This document shows, piece after piece, positions 24,069-33,830 of a DNA stretch of 64,000 bases. This DNA is from Microbacterium hatanonis. Lineage in GTDB: Bacteria > Actinomycetota > Actinomycetes > Actinomycetales > Microbacteriaceae. The notes under the pieces were generated by a model. It saw only the letters and a program-made list of their open reading frames with translations, did not search any database and was not told where the DNA came from. The stretch covers positions 1,798,001 to 1,862,000 of the forward strand of contig NZ_VRSV01000001.1 in the NCBI RefSeq assembly GCF_008017415.1, read 5' to 3'. The translations under genes were made by a program, and so were the position numbers. Each line of letters begins with the position of its first letter. Within the stretch, counting starts at the first letter, position 1.

Positions 24069-24746
24069 CTAGTGGTCGGCCTCGTACCGCATGAGCACAC
24101 GCTCCCCGGTGATCGTCCGGATCTCCACTGCGCCGATGTCGCCGACGCCCAGGTCGGTGCCGGCGCTCAGCTGCGTGGTCGATCCGGGCTCCGCCCGCCA
24201 GGTCGACAGGGTCGTCGAGGCGCCGTCCGCATCGACGACCGCGAGCGCGTACGGCCACCCGCCTTCGGGCGCGTCGAGTACTTCGCCGCTGTACCGGCAG
24301 ACCAGGTCGATCTTGGTTCCCCAGGCGGCGTCCGTGAGTCGGACGGATGCTTCCAGAGGAGCGTTCGCGAGGTCTTCCAAGGCGTAGACGGTTCCTTGCT
24401 GCGATGCGTTCTCGATCGTCAAGGGAACCGCGACAGCCGCGACGACGAGCGCTGCGGCAGCGACGCTCGCGCCCACCCACCAGTCGCGCCGTCGTCGAGC
24501 GCGACGACCCGCGATCGAAACGAGCTGCGCGCGTCGCGCAGCATCCGGCTGCTCGTCGTGCTCTGTCATCGGCGGTGCGGCGACCCGCGACAGCAGACCG
24601 ACGGTGGGGGCGATCTCGCCGACGGCGCGCGTGCATTCGGCGCACTCGGCCAGGTGGTCTTCGTACTCGCGTCGATCGGACGCCGAGAGAGCACCCAGCA
24701 CGTAGGCGGCGTCCCATTCTGCGAAGTGCGCGTGATCGGGATTCAT
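24069..24746 (-). CDS. Anti-sigma factor (RskA-like, zinc-binding N-terminus)
   Basis: This 225-residue protein has an N-terminal anti-sigma domain with the zinc motif H31-x3-C35-x2-C38 (DHLAECAECTRAV), one membrane helix (about residues 87-108, WWVGASVAAAALVVAAVAVP) and an extracytoplasmic RskA-like domain with a conserved Cys (DLVCRYSGE). It would hold the ECF sigma factor at the membrane until regulated proteolysis frees it. The ATG overlaps the sigma stop by 4 bases (ATGA), so the two proteins are translationally coupled, as is usual for such pairs. The start at 24746 replaces a longer upstream frame. Confidence 0.92.
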   Translation of the reverse strand: MNPDHAHFAEWDAAYVLGALSASDRREYEDHLAECAECTRAVGEIAPTVGLLSRVAAPPMTEHDEQPDAARRAQLVSIAGRRARRRRDWWVGASVAAAALVVAAVAVPLTIENASQQGTVYALEDLANAPLEASVRLTDAAWGTKIDLVCRYSGEVLDAPEGGWPYALAVVDADGASTTLSTWRAEPGSTTQLSAGTDLGVGDIGAVEIRTITGERVLMRYEADH

Positions 24747-25249
24747 CGCGTCACTCCCTTCTCCTGCAGGGCGAGCTTCAGCGCTCGCAATCCATAGTGC
24801 AGCCGCGACTTGACGGTGCCCTCGGGGATCCCGAGGGCGGCCGCGCACTGGGCGACGCTGCGGCCGCCGTAGTAGGCGGTCACGATCACGGCTCGATGAT
24901 CGGCGCTGAGTCCCGCGAGGGCCTCCTCGATCAGCAGCGCGTCGAAGAGGGCGTCGGTGTCGTCCGAGGTGGCGCGGTCGGGGATGTCCGCGACCGGGTT
25001 CTCATGGCGTCGCCGAGCGCTCCGCGCCTCGTCGACGACGAGGTTGCGGGCGACCGTGATCATCCACGAGCGGAGTGCTGCGGGGTCGTCGGCCATGATG
25101 CGGGGCGTCCGCCACGCGCGCAGGAGAGTCTCCTGCACGATGTCGTCGGCACCCGCACGATCGCCCGTGAGCGACACCACATACCGCCATACCGGCGCCG
25201 CGTGCGCGTCATACAGCGCCGCGAGCTGTTCCGCCTCGTCTGCACGCAT
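24743..25249 (-). CDS. ECF (group 4) RNA polymerase sigma factor
   Basis: This 168-residue sigma factor has region 2 (YVVSLTGDRAGADDIVQETLLRAW, then LRSWMITVARNLVVDEARSARRR, the core-binding and -10-melting part) and region 4 (LSADHRAVIVTAYYGGRSVAQCAAALGIPEGTVKSRLHYGLRAL, the helix-turn-helix that reads the -35). It is SigK/SigL-like and is paired with the overlapping anti-sigma gene. AAGGAGG precedes the ATG. A GAAC/CGTC pair lies upstream, but its spacing is too short for a convincing self-dependent ECF promoter. The activating stress is unknown. Confidence 0.94.
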   Translation of the reverse strand: MRADEAEQLAALYDAHAAPVWRYVVSLTGDRAGADDIVQETLLRAWRTPRIMADDPAALRSWMITVARNLVVDEARSARRRHENPVADIPDRATSDDTDALFDALLIEEALAGLSADHRAVIVTAYYGGRSVAQCAAALGIPEGTVKSRLHYGLRALKLALQEKGVTR

Positions 25250-25291
25250 CGGCCCCTCCTTCTCAGAACACGAGACGGAGGCGTCGGAGGT

Positions 25292-25915
25292 TCAGCTTCC
25301 CGACGTCGCGACCTGATTGAACAGTTCGCTGAAGGCGGGGTCGTTGAGGATCGGGACCGTGATGAAGATCGACACCGCGATGCTGACGACGAGCGCTCCG
25401 GCCACGGGGATCCAGAACGCGATGCGGCCGCGACGCAGCTGACGCCACGTGAGGGCGGCCGTCAGCAGCCACCCGACGATCATCGTGATCCCGGCGACGG
25501 TTCCCCAGAGCTGCCCTTGCGCGACATTCGTGAAGGCCTGGTCGACGCCGAACAGACCCAGGATCGTGTTGGCGTACTGCTCGAACGAGAACAGCTGCAC
25601 CGAGGTGGCGATGACGTTGACGAGCCCGTAGGCGAGGAGACCCAACGTGACGATCCGGTCCGCGAGGCGCCACCCGGTGAGGGGGCGCGAGAGCGCGGAC
25701 GTCGACGGTGCCGACGGTGTGCGCCGCGTCTGCTCAGCGAGGGTCGCCGGGGGCGCGGAGCTCACGGGCGCAGGATTCGCGGGAGCGTCGAGAGCTTGAC
25801 CTGCGAGCAGCGCATCGGTGGCGTCGGGCTGGCGGATGCGCGCCCGCTGCTCCTCCGGCGAGGCGTACTCGCCGTACTGCGGACGGGGACGATCATCCGA
25901 TGCCGAGGTGCTCAC
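25292..25915 (-). CDS. DUF6264 family membrane protein
   Basis: This 207-residue protein starts at GTG ([20 protein letters not shown]). A disordered, Pro/Ala/Ser-rich cytoplasmic part (1-85) is followed by about three or four membrane helices ([40 protein letters not shown] and [20 protein letters not shown]). The layout and the position after ispH match the DUF6264 proteins of Microbacteriaceae as I remember them; no function is known. The GTG overlaps the ispH stop by 4 bases, so it is translated with ispH. Confidence 0.75.
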   Translation of the reverse strand: MSTSASDDRPRPQYGEYASPEEQRARIRQPDATDALLAGQALDAPANPAPVSSAPPATLAEQTRRTPSAPSTSALSRPLTGWRLADRIVTLGLLAYGLVNVIATSVQLFSFEQYANTILGLFGVDQAFTNVAQGQLWGTVAGITMIVGWLLTAALTWRQLRRGRIAFWIPVAGALVVSIAVSIFITVPILNDPAFSELFNQVATSGS

Positions 25916-26955
25916 GCGCGGCTCCGCCCACCGAGGGCCCGGTCGTCGGACCGCAGTTCCTTCGGGAGCGAGAACAGCAGGTCTTCCTCCGCGGTCTTGA
26001 CCTCTTCGACGTCGCGGTAGCCGGCACCGGCGAGTTCGGCGATGACCTCCTCGACGAGCACCTCGGGCACCGAGGCGCCGCTGGTGACGCCGACGGTCTC
26101 GACGCCGTCGAGCCATTCCTGCTTCACCTCGTCGATGTAGTCGACGCGGTAGGCGGCCTTGGCCCCGTACTCGAGCGCGACCTCGACGAGACGAACGCTG
26201 TTGGAGGAGTTCGCCGAGCCCACGACGATCACGAGGTCGGCGTCCTGCGCGACCTTCTTGATCGCGACCTGACGGTTCTGGGTGGCGTAGCAGATGTCGT
26301 CCGAGGGCGGATCCTGCAGCTGCGGGAAACGCAGGCGCAGGCGCCGCACGGTCTCCATCGCCTCGTCGACCGAGAGGGTGGTCTGCGAGAGCCACACGAC
26401 CTTCGACGGGTCGCGCACCTCGACGGTGTCCGCCTCGTCGGGAGAGTTCACGATCGTCACCCGGTCGGGCGCGTGCCCCGCCGTACCCTCGACCTCCTCG
26501 TGGCCCTCGTGGCCGATCAGCAGGATCTCGAAGTCGTCACGGGCGAAGCGCACGGCCTCGCGGTGCACCTTCGTGACGAGAGGACACGTGGCATCAATCG
26601 CCTGGAGCTGACGCTCCGCGGCCGCATTGACGACCGCCGGAGAGACGCCGTGGGCGCTGAAGACGAGGTGGGAGCCCGGCGGAACCTCGTCGACCTCTTC
26701 GACGAAGATCGCGCCGCGGGCCTCGAGCTCGCGGACGACGTGGATGTTGTGCACGATCTGCTTGCGCACGTAGACGGGTGCACCGAAGCGGTCGAGCGCC
26801 TTCTCTACCGCGACGACCGCGCGGTCGACTCCGGCGCAGTACCCGCGGGGGGCCGCCAGCAGCACCTTCTTGTGTCCGGGCACCGGGATATCCTGGAGCC
26901 GTCCTCGACGCCCCGGTATGCGGGGCAGGGGCAGCTTGACGACAGGAGTGCTCAC
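25912..26955 (-). CDS. ispH: 4-hydroxy-3-methylbut-2-enyl diphosphate reductase
   Basis: This 347-residue [4Fe-4S] enzyme performs the last step of the MEP isoprenoid pathway, making IPP and DMAPP. The three cluster cysteines are visible in [25 protein letters not shown] and [11 protein letters not shown]. Substrate motifs [19 protein letters not shown] and VTSGASVPE are also present. It starts at GTG with TAGAAT 6 bases upstream. It is divergent from xseA, a conserved actinobacterial arrangement. It provides precursors for the undecaprenyl diphosphate synthase encoded about 10 kb away. Confidence 0.96.
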   Translation of the reverse strand: MSTPVVKLPLPRIPGRRGRLQDIPVPGHKKVLLAAPRGYCAGVDRAVVAVEKALDRFGAPVYVRKQIVHNIHVVRELEARGAIFVEEVDEVPPGSHLVFSAHGVSPAVVNAAAERQLQAIDATCPLVTKVHREAVRFARDDFEILLIGHEGHEEVEGTAGHAPDRVTIVNSPDEADTVEVRDPSKVVWLSQTTLSVDEAMETVRRLRLRFPQLQDPPSDDICYATQNRQVAIKKVAQDADLVIVVGSANSSNSVRLVEVALEYGAKAAYRVDYIDEVKQEWLDGVETVGVTSGASVPEVLVEEVIAELAGAGYRDVEEVKTAEEDLLFSLPKELRSDDRALGGRSRA

Positions 26956-26961
26956 CCCTCG

Positions 26962-26967
26962 ATTCTA
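26962..26967 (-). promoter_or_regulatory. -10 box of ispH, leaderless spacing
   Basis: TAGAAT (minus strand) ends 6 bases before the GTG at 26955. A GGGGTACCCC palindrome follows at 26970-26979, just upstream. Confidence 0.5.
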
Positions 26968-27032
26968 CGGGGGTACCCCTGGACGACGGCCGATACCCGG
27001 CCGACCCCGACAACCCGACGAACCCGGAGCAC

Positions 27033-28319
27033 ATGACGACGTTCCATCCCGAGGCCGTTCCGGGACAACCGCCTCCGCCCGACTCCGTGCCCCCGCGCGA
27101 TTCCACTGCGCAGGCCCCGACCTCGGTCGCGCGGCTCAACGACACGATCCGAGGGTTCGTCGAGAAGTGGGGATCGGTCTGGGTCGAGGGCGAGATCACG
27201 TCGTGGAACCAACGCGGCGGCAACGTCTTCGGGCGCATGAAAGACCTCGCGACCGACGCCACCATCTCGTTCCGCATCTGGTCGAGCACTCTGCAGCGGC
27301 TCCCCCGCGACCTCAAGGTCGGCGACCACATCATCGCGTGCGTGAAGCCCGACTACTTCCCCCGCACGGGAGACTTCAGCTTCTCGGTCTCCGCGATGCG
27401 CCACGTCGGTCTCGGCGACCAGCTCGAGAAGCTCGAGCAGCTGCGACTCGCGCTGCGCAAAGAGGGCCTGTTCGATCCGTCGCGCAAGAAGCCGCTGCCG
27501 TTCCTCCCCCGGCACATCGGTCTCATCACCGGTGAGAACTCCGACGCCGAGAAAGACGTGCACCGCAACGCCGAGCTGCGATGGCCGCACGTGCTGATCC
27601 GCACGAAGCACGCCGCCGTGCAGGGCGACCGGTGCGTGCCCGAGACCATCGCGGCCCTCAAGGCGCTCGACGCCGACCCCGAGATCGACGTGATCATCAT
27701 CGCCCGCGGCGGCGGCGACCCCCAGACGCTGCTCGGATTCAGCGACGAACGGATGCTGCGCGCGGTGGCCGCCGCATCCACCCCCGTCGTCAGCGCCATC
27801 GGTCACGAGAACGACCACCCGCTCCTCGACGACGTCGCCGACCTCCGCGCCTCGACCCCCACCGACGCGGCGAAGCGGGTCGTGCCCGACGTCTCGGAGC
27901 AGCGGGCCCTGGTGGCGCAGCTGCGCGCGCGGCTGGCCTCCCGCCTCTCGCAGCGCGTCGGCCACGACATCGCGCAGCTCGACCAGCTGCGCTCGCGTCC
28001 GGTGCTGCGCACCCCTGAGACGACGCTCACCGCGCGCGCTCAGGAGATCTGGATGCGGGCGAGCCGGGGCCGCGACCTCGTCGAACGCGACGTCTCGCTG
28101 CGCGAGCGACGGACGATGGAACTCCGCGCGTCGCTGCGCGCCCTCTCGCCCGTAGCCACCCTCGCCCGTGGCTATGCGATCGCCCACATCGGCGACGGCG
28201 TGATCGTGCGCGACGCCGCGCAGGCGCCCGCGGGCACCGCGATGACGATCACCGTCGCGCGCGGATCGGTGGCGGCGCGCTCGGACGGCGAAGTCGAGGA
28301 GTCTTCGACCGGAGCCTGA
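27033..28319 (+). CDS. xseA: Exodeoxyribonuclease VII large subunit
   Basis: This 428-residue protein has an N-terminal OB fold ([20 protein letters not shown], then SFRIWSST), a catalytic domain ([19 protein letters not shown] and [19 protein letters not shown] with [20 protein letters not shown]) and a C-terminal coiled coil that binds the small subunits. With XseB it degrades single-stranded DNA from both ends in repair. The final 15 residues are a Ser/Glu/Ala tail. xseB follows, starting 31 bases after this stop, but seems to have a promoter of its own. Confidence 0.95.
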   Translation: MTTFHPEAVPGQPPPPDSVPPRDSTAQAPTSVARLNDTIRGFVEKWGSVWVEGEITSWNQRGGNVFGRMKDLATDATISFRIWSSTLQRLPRDLKVGDHIIACVKPDYFPRTGDFSFSVSAMRHVGLGDQLEKLEQLRLALRKEGLFDPSRKKPLPFLPRHIGLITGENSDAEKDVHRNAELRWPHVLIRTKHAAVQGDRCVPETIAALKALDADPEIDVIIIARGGGDPQTLLGFSDERMLRAVAAASTPVVSAIGHENDHPLLDDVADLRASTPTDAAKRVVPDVSEQRALVAQLRARLASRLSQRVGHDIAQLDQLRSRPVLRTPETTLTARAQEIWMRASRGRDLVERDVSLRERRTMELRASLRALSPVATLARGYAIAHIGDGVIVRDAAQAPAGTAMTITVARGSVAARSDGEVEESSTGA

Positions 28320-28337
28320 GCCGTCGGAGCCCCGCCC

Positions 28338-28343
28338 TAGAAT
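28338..28343 (+). promoter_or_regulatory. -10 box selecting the xseB start
   Basis: TAGAAT ends 7 bases before the ATG at 28351 and overlaps the alternative ATG at 28342, so transcripts from it can only use 28351. Confidence 0.45.
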
Positions 28344-28350
28344 GGAACCC

Positions 28351-28596
28351 ATGACCGCGTCGCCCTCGGAACCCGCCGCCGACGTCGCGACGCTCTCCTT
28401 CGAGCAGGCCCGCGACGAGCTCGTGCGCGTCGTCGCCGAACTCGAGCAGGGCGCGCCGACGCTCGAGCACTCGCTGGCGCTCTGGGAGCGCGGCGAATCT
28501 CTGGCCGCCCGGTGCGAGGAGTGGCTGCTCGGAGCCAAGCGGCGGCTCGACGCCGCCCGCGGCGACGTCTCGACCGACGCACGCGCGGAGGCATGA
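28351..28596 (+). CDS. xseB: Exodeoxyribonuclease VII small subunit
   Basis: This 81-residue helical protein has the XseB core [20 protein letters not shown] followed by [25 protein letters not shown]. Several copies of it coat the coiled coil of XseA. An in-frame ATG three codons earlier (28342) is possible, but the -10 box TAGAAT overlaps it, so 28351 is preferred. The stop overlaps the start of the DUF4245 gene (ATGA). Confidence 0.9.
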   Translation: MTASPSEPAADVATLSFEQARDELVRVVAELEQGAPTLEHSLALWERGESLAARCEEWLLGAKRRLDAARGDVSTDARAEA

Positions 28597-29228
28597 TGGC
28601 CCGCGTCGTCGCAGAGCTCGGCCGACCCGAGACCGCCGAAGAGACCGCGGCGCGTAAAGCCGAGTTCTCGCGCCGCTACCGGTCCAGCAAGACGTTCCCC
28701 AGCCTCTTGGCGGCCATCCTCGCCACCCTCGCGATCATGTTCGTCGTGGTGCTCGGGGTTCCCCGCGGCACGCCCGCCGAGGCTCCCCCCATCGACGTCA
28801 CCGCCGAGTCGTCCGCCCTCGCCGCCGACCTCGGACGCCCGGTGATCGACCCCGCCGTGCCCGACGACTGGCGCGTCAACGCGGCGCGCATCGAGGGCGG
28901 CAGCGTCGACGCCTGGACCATCTCATACGCCCCCAAGGCCGAGCGCGGCTTCTTGAACATCGCGCAGGGATTCGGTGCGAGCGAATCATGGCCCGCCGAG
29001 ATGCTGCGGGGTGCGACGACATCGGCGACCGTGACGATCGACGGCATCGAGTGGGCGGAGTACTCCATCTCCGACGCCGCAGGCGCCGGCAACATCTCCT
29101 ACGCGCTCGCCACAACGGCCGGCGACGACCGTGTGCTCGTCTACGGCACGGCCGCACCCGACATCGCGAAGGCGGCCGCCTCGGCCGTCACCGCCGACAT
29201 CCGAGAACTCCGAGAGGCAACCCCGTGA
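28593..29228 (+). CDS. DUF4245 family membrane-anchored protein
   Basis: This 211-residue protein begins [21 protein letters not shown] cytoplasmic N-terminus is followed by one membrane helix (about residues 35-55, [20 protein letters not shown]) and an extracytoplasmic domain containing [20 protein letters not shown] and [12 protein letters not shown]4245 proteins sit next to xseAB in many actinobacteria; their function is unknown. It overlaps both neighbours by 4 bases: ATGA with xseB and GTGA with the carbonic anhydrase gene. This makes a tightly coupled xseB-DUF4245-carbonic anhydrase unit. Confidence 0.88.
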   Translation: MMARVVAELGRPETAEETAARKAEFSRRYRSSKTFPSLLAAILATLAIMFVVVLGVPRGTPAEAPPIDVTAESSALAADLGRPVIDPAVPDDWRVNAARIEGGSVDAWTISYAPKAERGFLNIAQGFGASESWPAEMLRGATTSATVTIDGIEWAEYSISDAAGAGNISYALATTAGDDRVLVYGTAAPDIAKAAASAVTADIRELREATP

Positions 29229-29866
29229 CAACGACTCGACTCACTCCGCGCCAGGTCTGGGACGAGATGCGACTCGGCAACGAGCGCTTCGTCGCCGGCG
29301 AGCCGCAGCACCCGCGACAGGACGTCGAGCGCCGCCACGACCTCGCAGCGGGCCAGACCCCGCGTGCAGCGCTCTTCGGATGCGCCGACTCCCGGCTGGC
29401 CGCGGAGATCATCTTCGACGAGGGACTCGGCGATCTGTTCGTCGTGCGCAATGCCGGCCAGGTCATCTCCGACTCGGTCATCGGCAGTCTCGAATATGCC
29501 GTCGCCGTGCTCGACGTCAAGCTCATCGTCGTCCTGCGGCACGACGCATGCGGTGCGGTGAGCGCCGCCATCGACAGCACCGGCCTCGACGCCCCCGACC
29601 TTCCCGCCGGGATCTGGAAGCAGATCGCACCCATCGTGCCCGCGGTCCGACGTGTGCTGCGCGCGAGCGAGGGCCCCGCAGACCCCGAGCTGGTGGGTCG
29701 CGAGCACCTCCGCGACACCGTCGCCGAGCTGCTCCACTCGTCGGAGCTCATCAGCGAAGCCATCGCCGAAGGACGCGTCGCGATCGTCGGCGCCAATTAC
29801 CGCCTCGATGAAGGCCAGGTCGAGCCCGACGTGATCGTGGGCGACGCCGGCGATTCGCACCCCTGA
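29225..29866 (+). CDS. Beta-class carbonic anhydrase
   Basis: This 213-residue beta-carbonic anhydrase interconverts CO2 and bicarbonate. The zinc ligands are C53 ([11 protein letters not shown], with the Asp55-Arg57 dyad), H106 and C109 ([10 protein letters not shown]). The intervening [21 protein letters not shown] is typical. The GTG overlaps the DUF4245 stop. Together with ppc near the right end of the window, which consumes bicarbonate, it may help supply anaplerotic carbon, but they are not in one operon. fumC begins 35 bases downstream on the same strand. Confidence 0.93.
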   Translation: MTTTRLTPRQVWDEMRLGNERFVAGEPQHPRQDVERRHDLAAGQTPRAALFGCADSRLAAEIIFDEGLGDLFVVRNAGQVISDSVIGSLEYAVAVLDVKLIVVLRHDACGAVSAAIDSTGLDAPDLPAGIWKQIAPIVPAVRRVLRASEGPADPELVGREHLRDTVAELLHSSELISEAIAEGRVAIVGANYRLDEGQVEPDVIVGDAGDSHP

Positions 29867-29901
29867 ACAACCCCGCACATCGGCAACTGGAGGACGACGA
29901 C

Positions 29902-31296
29902 GTGACCGACACCGAGTACCGCATCGAACACGACACCATGGGCGAGGTGCGCGTTCCGAAGAACGCGCTCTACGCCGCGCAGACGCAGCGCGCGGTCGAG
30001 AACTTCCCCATCTCGGGTTCGGGTCTCGAAACCACCCAGATCGCGGCCCTCGCCCGCATCAAGAAGGCCGCCGCGCTCGCGAACAAAGAGCTGGGCACGC
30101 TGGATGCGGCGGTCGCCGACGCCATCGCCGGTGCGGCCGACGACGTCATCACCGGGCAGTACGACGCGCACTTCCCCGTCGACACCTACCAGACCGGCAG
30201 CGGCACCTCGTCGAACATGAACATGAACGAGGTGCTCGCGACCCTCGCGACCCAGCGTCTCGGGTCGCCGGTGCACCCCAACGACCATGTCAACGCGTCG
30301 CAGTCGTCGAACGACGTCTTTCCGACGTCGGTGCACATCGCCGTCACCCAGGCCCTGATCGACGACCTGATCCCCGCGCTCGACCACCTCGCCGTCGCCC
30401 TCGAGGCCAAGGCAGACGAGTGGAAGTCGGTCGTGAAGTCGGGCCGCACCCACCTCATGGACGCCACTCCCGTGACCCTCGGACAGGAGTTCGGCGGCTA
30501 CGCCCGCCAGATGCGCCTCGGCATCGAGCGCGTGCAGGCCGTCCTCCCCCGCGTGGGTGAGGTGCCGCTCGGCGGCACGGCGGTCGGTACGGGCATCAAC
30601 ACCCCGCTCGGCTTCCCGCAGAAGGTCATCGAGCTCCTCGCCGCCGAGACCGAGCTGCCGATCACCGAGGCGAAGGACCACTTCGAGGCGCAGGCCAACC
30701 GCGACGGCCTCGTCGAGGCATCCGGTGCGCTGCGCACCATCGCCGTATCGCTCACGAAGATCAACAACGACATCCGGTGGATGGGCTCCGGACCCAACAC
30801 CGGCCTCGGTGAGCTGCACATCCCCGATCTGCAGCCCGGGTCGTCGATCATGCCGGGCAAGGTGAACCCGGTGGTTCCCGAGGCCGTGCTCATGGTGTCG
30901 GCGCGAGTGATCGGCAACGACGCGACGGTCGCATGGGCCGGAGCATCCGGCTCGTTCGAACTGAACGTCGCCATCCCCGTCATGGGCACCGCCCTGCTCG
31001 AGTCGATCCGACTGCTGTCGAACGCGATGCGCGTGCTCGCCGACAAGACGATCGACGGACTCCAGGCCAACGTCGACCGCGCCGCCGCCTACGCGGGCAT
31101 GTCGCCCTCCATCGTGACGCCGCTGAACAAGCTCATCGGCTACGAGGCGGCCGCGAAGATCGCGAAGCACTCGGTCGCGAAGGGCATCACGGTCCGTGAG
31201 GCCGTCATCGACCTCGGCTACGTGGAGCGCGGCGAACTCACCGAGGCGCAGCTCGACGAGAAGCTCGACCTGCTCTCGATGACCCACCCCGGCTGA
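29902..31296 (+). CDS. fumC: Class II fumarate hydratase
   Basis: This 464-residue fumarase interconverts fumarate and malate in the TCA cycle without an iron-sulfur cluster. Motifs present are [34 protein letters not shown], the catalytic loop [15 protein letters not shown] and, near the C-terminus, a substrate-site [26 protein letters not shown] ribosome site precedes the GTG. It follows the carbonic anhydrase gene on the same strand and is closed by a strong intrinsic terminator. Confidence 0.96.
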   Translation: MTDTEYRIEHDTMGEVRVPKNALYAAQTQRAVENFPISGSGLETTQIAALARIKKAAALANKELGTLDAAVADAIAGAADDVITGQYDAHFPVDTYQTGSGTSSNMNMNEVLATLATQRLGSPVHPNDHVNASQSSNDVFPTSVHIAVTQALIDDLIPALDHLAVALEAKADEWKSVVKSGRTHLMDATPVTLGQEFGGYARQMRLGIERVQAVLPRVGEVPLGGTAVGTGINTPLGFPQKVIELLAAETELPITEAKDHFEAQANRDGLVEASGALRTIAVSLTKINNDIRWMGSGPNTGLGELHIPDLQPGSSIMPGKVNPVVPEAVLMVSARVIGNDATVAWAGASGSFELNVAIPVMGTALLESIRLLSNAMRVLADKTIDGLQANVDRAAAYAGMSPSIVTPLNKLIGYEAAAKIAKHSVAKGITVREAVIDLGYVERGELTEAQLDEKLDLLSMTHPG

Positions 31297-31313
31297 ACCC
31301 GCACCTCCGTCTA

Positions 31314-31341
31314 CCGCCGTCGCCCTCCGGGGCGGCGGCGG
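31314..31341 (+). terminator. Intrinsic terminator of fumC
   Basis: A 12-bp GC stem (31314-31325 with 31330-31341, one G-U pair) closes a TCCG tetraloop and is followed by TTTCG, 17 bases after the fumC stop. Confidence 0.8.
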
Positions 31342-31460
31342 TTTCGCGTGTCCGCAGCATCCGTCCACACCGCGCCCCGAGCCGCCCGCCGCGCCAGCCC
31401 CTCAGCACGGGACTGCGCCAGTTTCCGGCGAATGACCCTACCGATCGGTGGCGTCAGTCG

Positions 31461-31481
31461 CAGGAATGCGCCACATTCCTG
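31461..31481 (-). terminator. Hairpin after the response regulator gene
   Basis: CAGGAATG and CATTCCTG form a perfect 8-bp stem with a 5-base loop, 35 bases beyond the response regulator stop. There is no T-run, so its role is uncertain. The rest of 31342-31515 shows no gene. Confidence 0.4.
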
Positions 31482-31515
31482 AGGAGGGTAGGAGCGATCG
31501 GCGGTGCGGAGGCGG

Positions 31516-32172
31516 TCACTCCCAGCGGTAGCCGGCTCCGCGCACCGTCGTGATGCGGTCGTGGCCGAACTTGCCGCGCAGGTACCGCACGTAGACGTCG
31601 ACGATGTTCGAGCCGGGATCGAAGTCCATTCCCCAGACGCGACTGAGCAGCTGCTCGCGGCTGAGCACCTGGCCGGGGTGGCGGAGGAACTGCTCGGCGA
31701 GGGCGAACTCGCGCGCGCTGAGATCGACCTCGCGCCCCGAGACGGTGGCCCGGCGCGTCAGCACGTCGAGGCTCACATCGAGGTGCGACACGGCGATCGT
31801 CGCGGTCGCAACGTTCTCGCGCAAGCGCGACCGCACCCGTGCGAGCAGTTCGTCGAACTTGAAGGGCTTGGCGATGTAGTCGCTGGCTCCGGCGTCGAGT
31901 CCGTCGACCGTGTCGCTCGTGCTGGATCGCGCGGTGAGCATGATCACCGGCAACGTCGAGCCCTGTCCGCGGAGGTGGCGGAGCACCTCGAACCCGTCCA
32001 TGGTGGGCAGCCCGATGTCGAGGAGCATGAGATCGACCTCGCCCGACATGGCGCGTTCGAGAGCCTCCTCGCCGTCTTCGACGACGGCGGTCTGATACCC
32101 CGCCGACTCCAGTCCGCGGGCGACGAAGGCCGAGATGCGGCTCTCGTCTTCGACGATGAGGATACGAGTCAT
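31516..32172 (-). CDS. OmpR-family response regulator
   Basis: This 218-residue protein has a receiver domain (RILIVEDESRISAFVARGLE, phospho-acceptor Asp in LMLLDIGLPTMDG, the Thr site in VIMLTARSS and the Lys in YIAKPFKFDELLARV) and a C-terminal winged helix ending TTVRGAGYRWE. It is phosphorylated by the partner kinase encoded immediately upstream and binds DNA as a dimer. The ATG overlaps the kinase stop (ATGA). The order kinase-then-regulator is the reverse of the common order. Targets are unknown. Confidence 0.93.
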   Translation of the reverse strand: MTRILIVEDESRISAFVARGLESAGYQTAVVEDGEEALERAMSGEVDLMLLDIGLPTMDGFEVLRHLRGQGSTLPVIMLTARSSTSDTVDGLDAGASDYIAKPFKFDELLARVRSRLRENVATATIAVSHLDVSLDVLTRRATVSGREVDLSAREFALAEQFLRHPGQVLSREQLLSRVWGMDFDPGSNIVDVYVRYLRGKFGHDRITTVRGAGYRWE

Positions 32173-33572
32173 CCGGCGGCCTCTCGCTGGAGCACGACGT
32201 CACCGGCGCGCACGGGGGCCGGGAACCCGGCGGGTGCCGTGTTCCGTCCCAGGGGAAGATGGATGGTGAAGATCGCCCCGCCGCCGGGCGTTTCGGTGAC
32301 GGCGCAATGCCCGTCGTGCCCCTTCGCGATCGCGTCGACGATCGCCAGTCCGAGCCCGGAGCCGCCGACGGTGCGCTTGCCGAGAGCGCGGTCGAATCTG
32401 CGGAAGATGCGGTGACGCGTAGCCGGCGGGATCCCCGGTCCGTGGTCGCGCACCCACAGCAGCGCGCCGCGATCGTCGACGGAGCTGCCGATCTCGACCG
32501 GCGACCCTTCGGGCGTGTACTTGGAGGCGTTGTCGGCGAGCTGCAACCACGCCTGCAGGAGCCGGTCGTAGTCGCCCTCGACGCGCCCGCGCCCGCGCTG
32601 CTCGACCGACCAGGGGTGCCCGGGGATGACGGCGACGAGTTCTCCGACCCGGGCGGTGAGAGCGTCGACGTCGACGACGCCCATCGAGAACCCGCCCCCC
32701 TCGACCGCGGCGAGCAGGTCGATGTCGTCGACGAGACGGGTCATGCGGTCGAGCTCGGAGATGCCGATCTCGCGCGCGTTCGCGACGTCGTCCGGATCCG
32801 AGGCATCCATCATCTCGAGGTGGCCCCGCACGATCGTGATCGGCGTCTTGAGCTCATGCCGCACGTCGTCGAGCAGCTGCCGCTGCACATCGACCGACCC
32901 CTCGAGACGGTCGAGCATCGAGTTCATCGTGCGGCCGAGATCCGAGATCTCGTCGGTGCCGTCGGTGGCGATGCGCGCGCCGAGGTCGGAGATGGTGATG
33001 GAGTCCGCCGTCTCGCGGAGCCGGCGGATCGGCAGGAGCAGCCGACCCGTCACGAACCATCCCACGGTGCCGATGGCGAAGAGCACGACGGCGGCCGCGA
33101 TCGCGTACGTGCCGACTCCCAGGAGCACGAGCTCGATGCGCGCGCCGAACGAGACCGCGCTCACGATCTCGGCGTCGCCGACCGACACGACGACGTACCG
33201 GTACATCCCGTCGTCGCCGACCGCGGTGCCGAGCCCCTCGGGCGCACCGATCACCTGATCCATGAACGCTGCATCTGCGGCCAGATCCAGACCCGACGAG
33301 GGCGATGCCGTCGCCACCACGACGCCGTCCGACAGCAGCAGTGCGCCCTCGGTCGGGCCGCCGACCGTGTCGACGACGATCTCTTCGGCCGCGTCGACAC
33401 CCGAGACGTTCGTGAACGCGCTGGCGAATGCCTCCAGCTGATGGTCGATGGCTGTGACGACATGATCGCGCTGCGCCCAGAAGGTGACTCCGCCGACCAC
33501 GATGAGGCCGACGCACGCGACGGCGAGGACGGCCCCGAGAATCCGCGCGCGCGCCGAGAACAATCTCGGCAT
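32169..33572 (-). CDS. Sensor histidine kinase
   Basis: This 467-residue kinase has a first membrane helix (ARILGAVLAVACVGLIVVGGV), an extracytoplasmic sensor region of about 110 residues, and a second helix (YAIAAAVVLFAIGTVGWFV). HAMP follows, then HisKA with the phospho-His in DDVRHELKTPITIVRGHLE and a HATPase domain (LADNASKYTPEG, RDHGPGIPP and GGSGLGLAIVDAIAKGH). The frame is open to 33620. GGAGG lies directly against the ATG at 33581 but 9 bases before the ATG at 33572, so the latter is chosen. The sensed signal is unknown. Confidence 0.9.
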   Translation of the reverse strand: MPRLFSARARILGAVLAVACVGLIVVGGVTFWAQRDHVVTAIDHQLEAFASAFTNVSGVDAAEEIVVDTVGGPTEGALLLSDGVVVATASPSSGLDLAADAAFMDQVIGAPEGLGTAVGDDGMYRYVVVSVGDAEIVSAVSFGARIELVLLGVGTYAIAAAVVLFAIGTVGWFVTGRLLLPIRRLRETADSITISDLGARIATDGTDEISDLGRTMNSMLDRLEGSVDVQRQLLDDVRHELKTPITIVRGHLEMMDASDPDDVANAREIGISELDRMTRLVDDIDLLAAVEGGGFSMGVVDVDALTARVGELVAVIPGHPWSVEQRGRGRVEGDYDRLLQAWLQLADNASKYTPEGSPVEIGSSVDDRGALLWVRDHGPGIPPATRHRIFRRFDRALGKRTVGGSGLGLAIVDAIAKGHDGHCAVTETPGGGAIFTIHLPLGRNTAPAGFPAPVRAGDVVLQREAAG

Positions 33573-33655
33573 GCGACTCATCCTCCGATTATCGCGCTGT
33601 TCGAAGGACCGGGACCGCACGGATCATCGCTCGCCATCGTCCCCCTGCACAGAGA

Positions 33656-33830
33656 GAGCCCCCGGCGCTGGGGGACGCCGGGGGCTATGGGAGAGTCGGA
33701 GATCTTTGGGGGAAAATCCGATCACGTCAGTCGCGTTACCCGAATCGCGATGACTCCTTCTCCGTGGCGGACCCGATGGGCCCGTACCTCTATGGGGGAA
33801 TCCGCCGGTGGGCGGTAGAGAGGTTTCCCT
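33656..33830 (-). ncRNA. Candidate small RNA with C-rich loops
   Basis: This gene-free stretch, read on the minus strand, presents three CCCCC runs in structured positions. The first (33794-33798) lies inside a stem ACCTCT/AGAGGT (33786-33791 with 33819-33824) that also encloses a nested CCGCC/GGCGG hairpin. The second (33708-33712) is closed by TTT/AAA inside a TCGGA/TCCGA stem (33696-33700 with 33717-33721). The third is the loop of an intrinsic terminator (33657-33686). The layout recalls the actinobacterial 6C RNA (two C-loop hairpins plus terminator), though runs here are five Cs and spacing is larger. The 5' end is not defined. Confidence 0.45.
33657..33686 (-). terminator. Strong intrinsic terminator
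   Basis: An 11-bp perfect GC stem (33657-33667 with 33676-33686) with an 8-base loop, followed on the minus strand by CTCTCTCTG. It cannot belong to the adjacent kinase gene, which starts downstream, so it ends a transcript arising between phoH and this point. Confidence 0.7.

Noticed and set aside
25250-25291. Self-dependent ECF promoter (GAAC ... CGTC) for the sigma factor gene
   Set aside because: The two words are only about 12 bases apart, too short for an ECF promoter.
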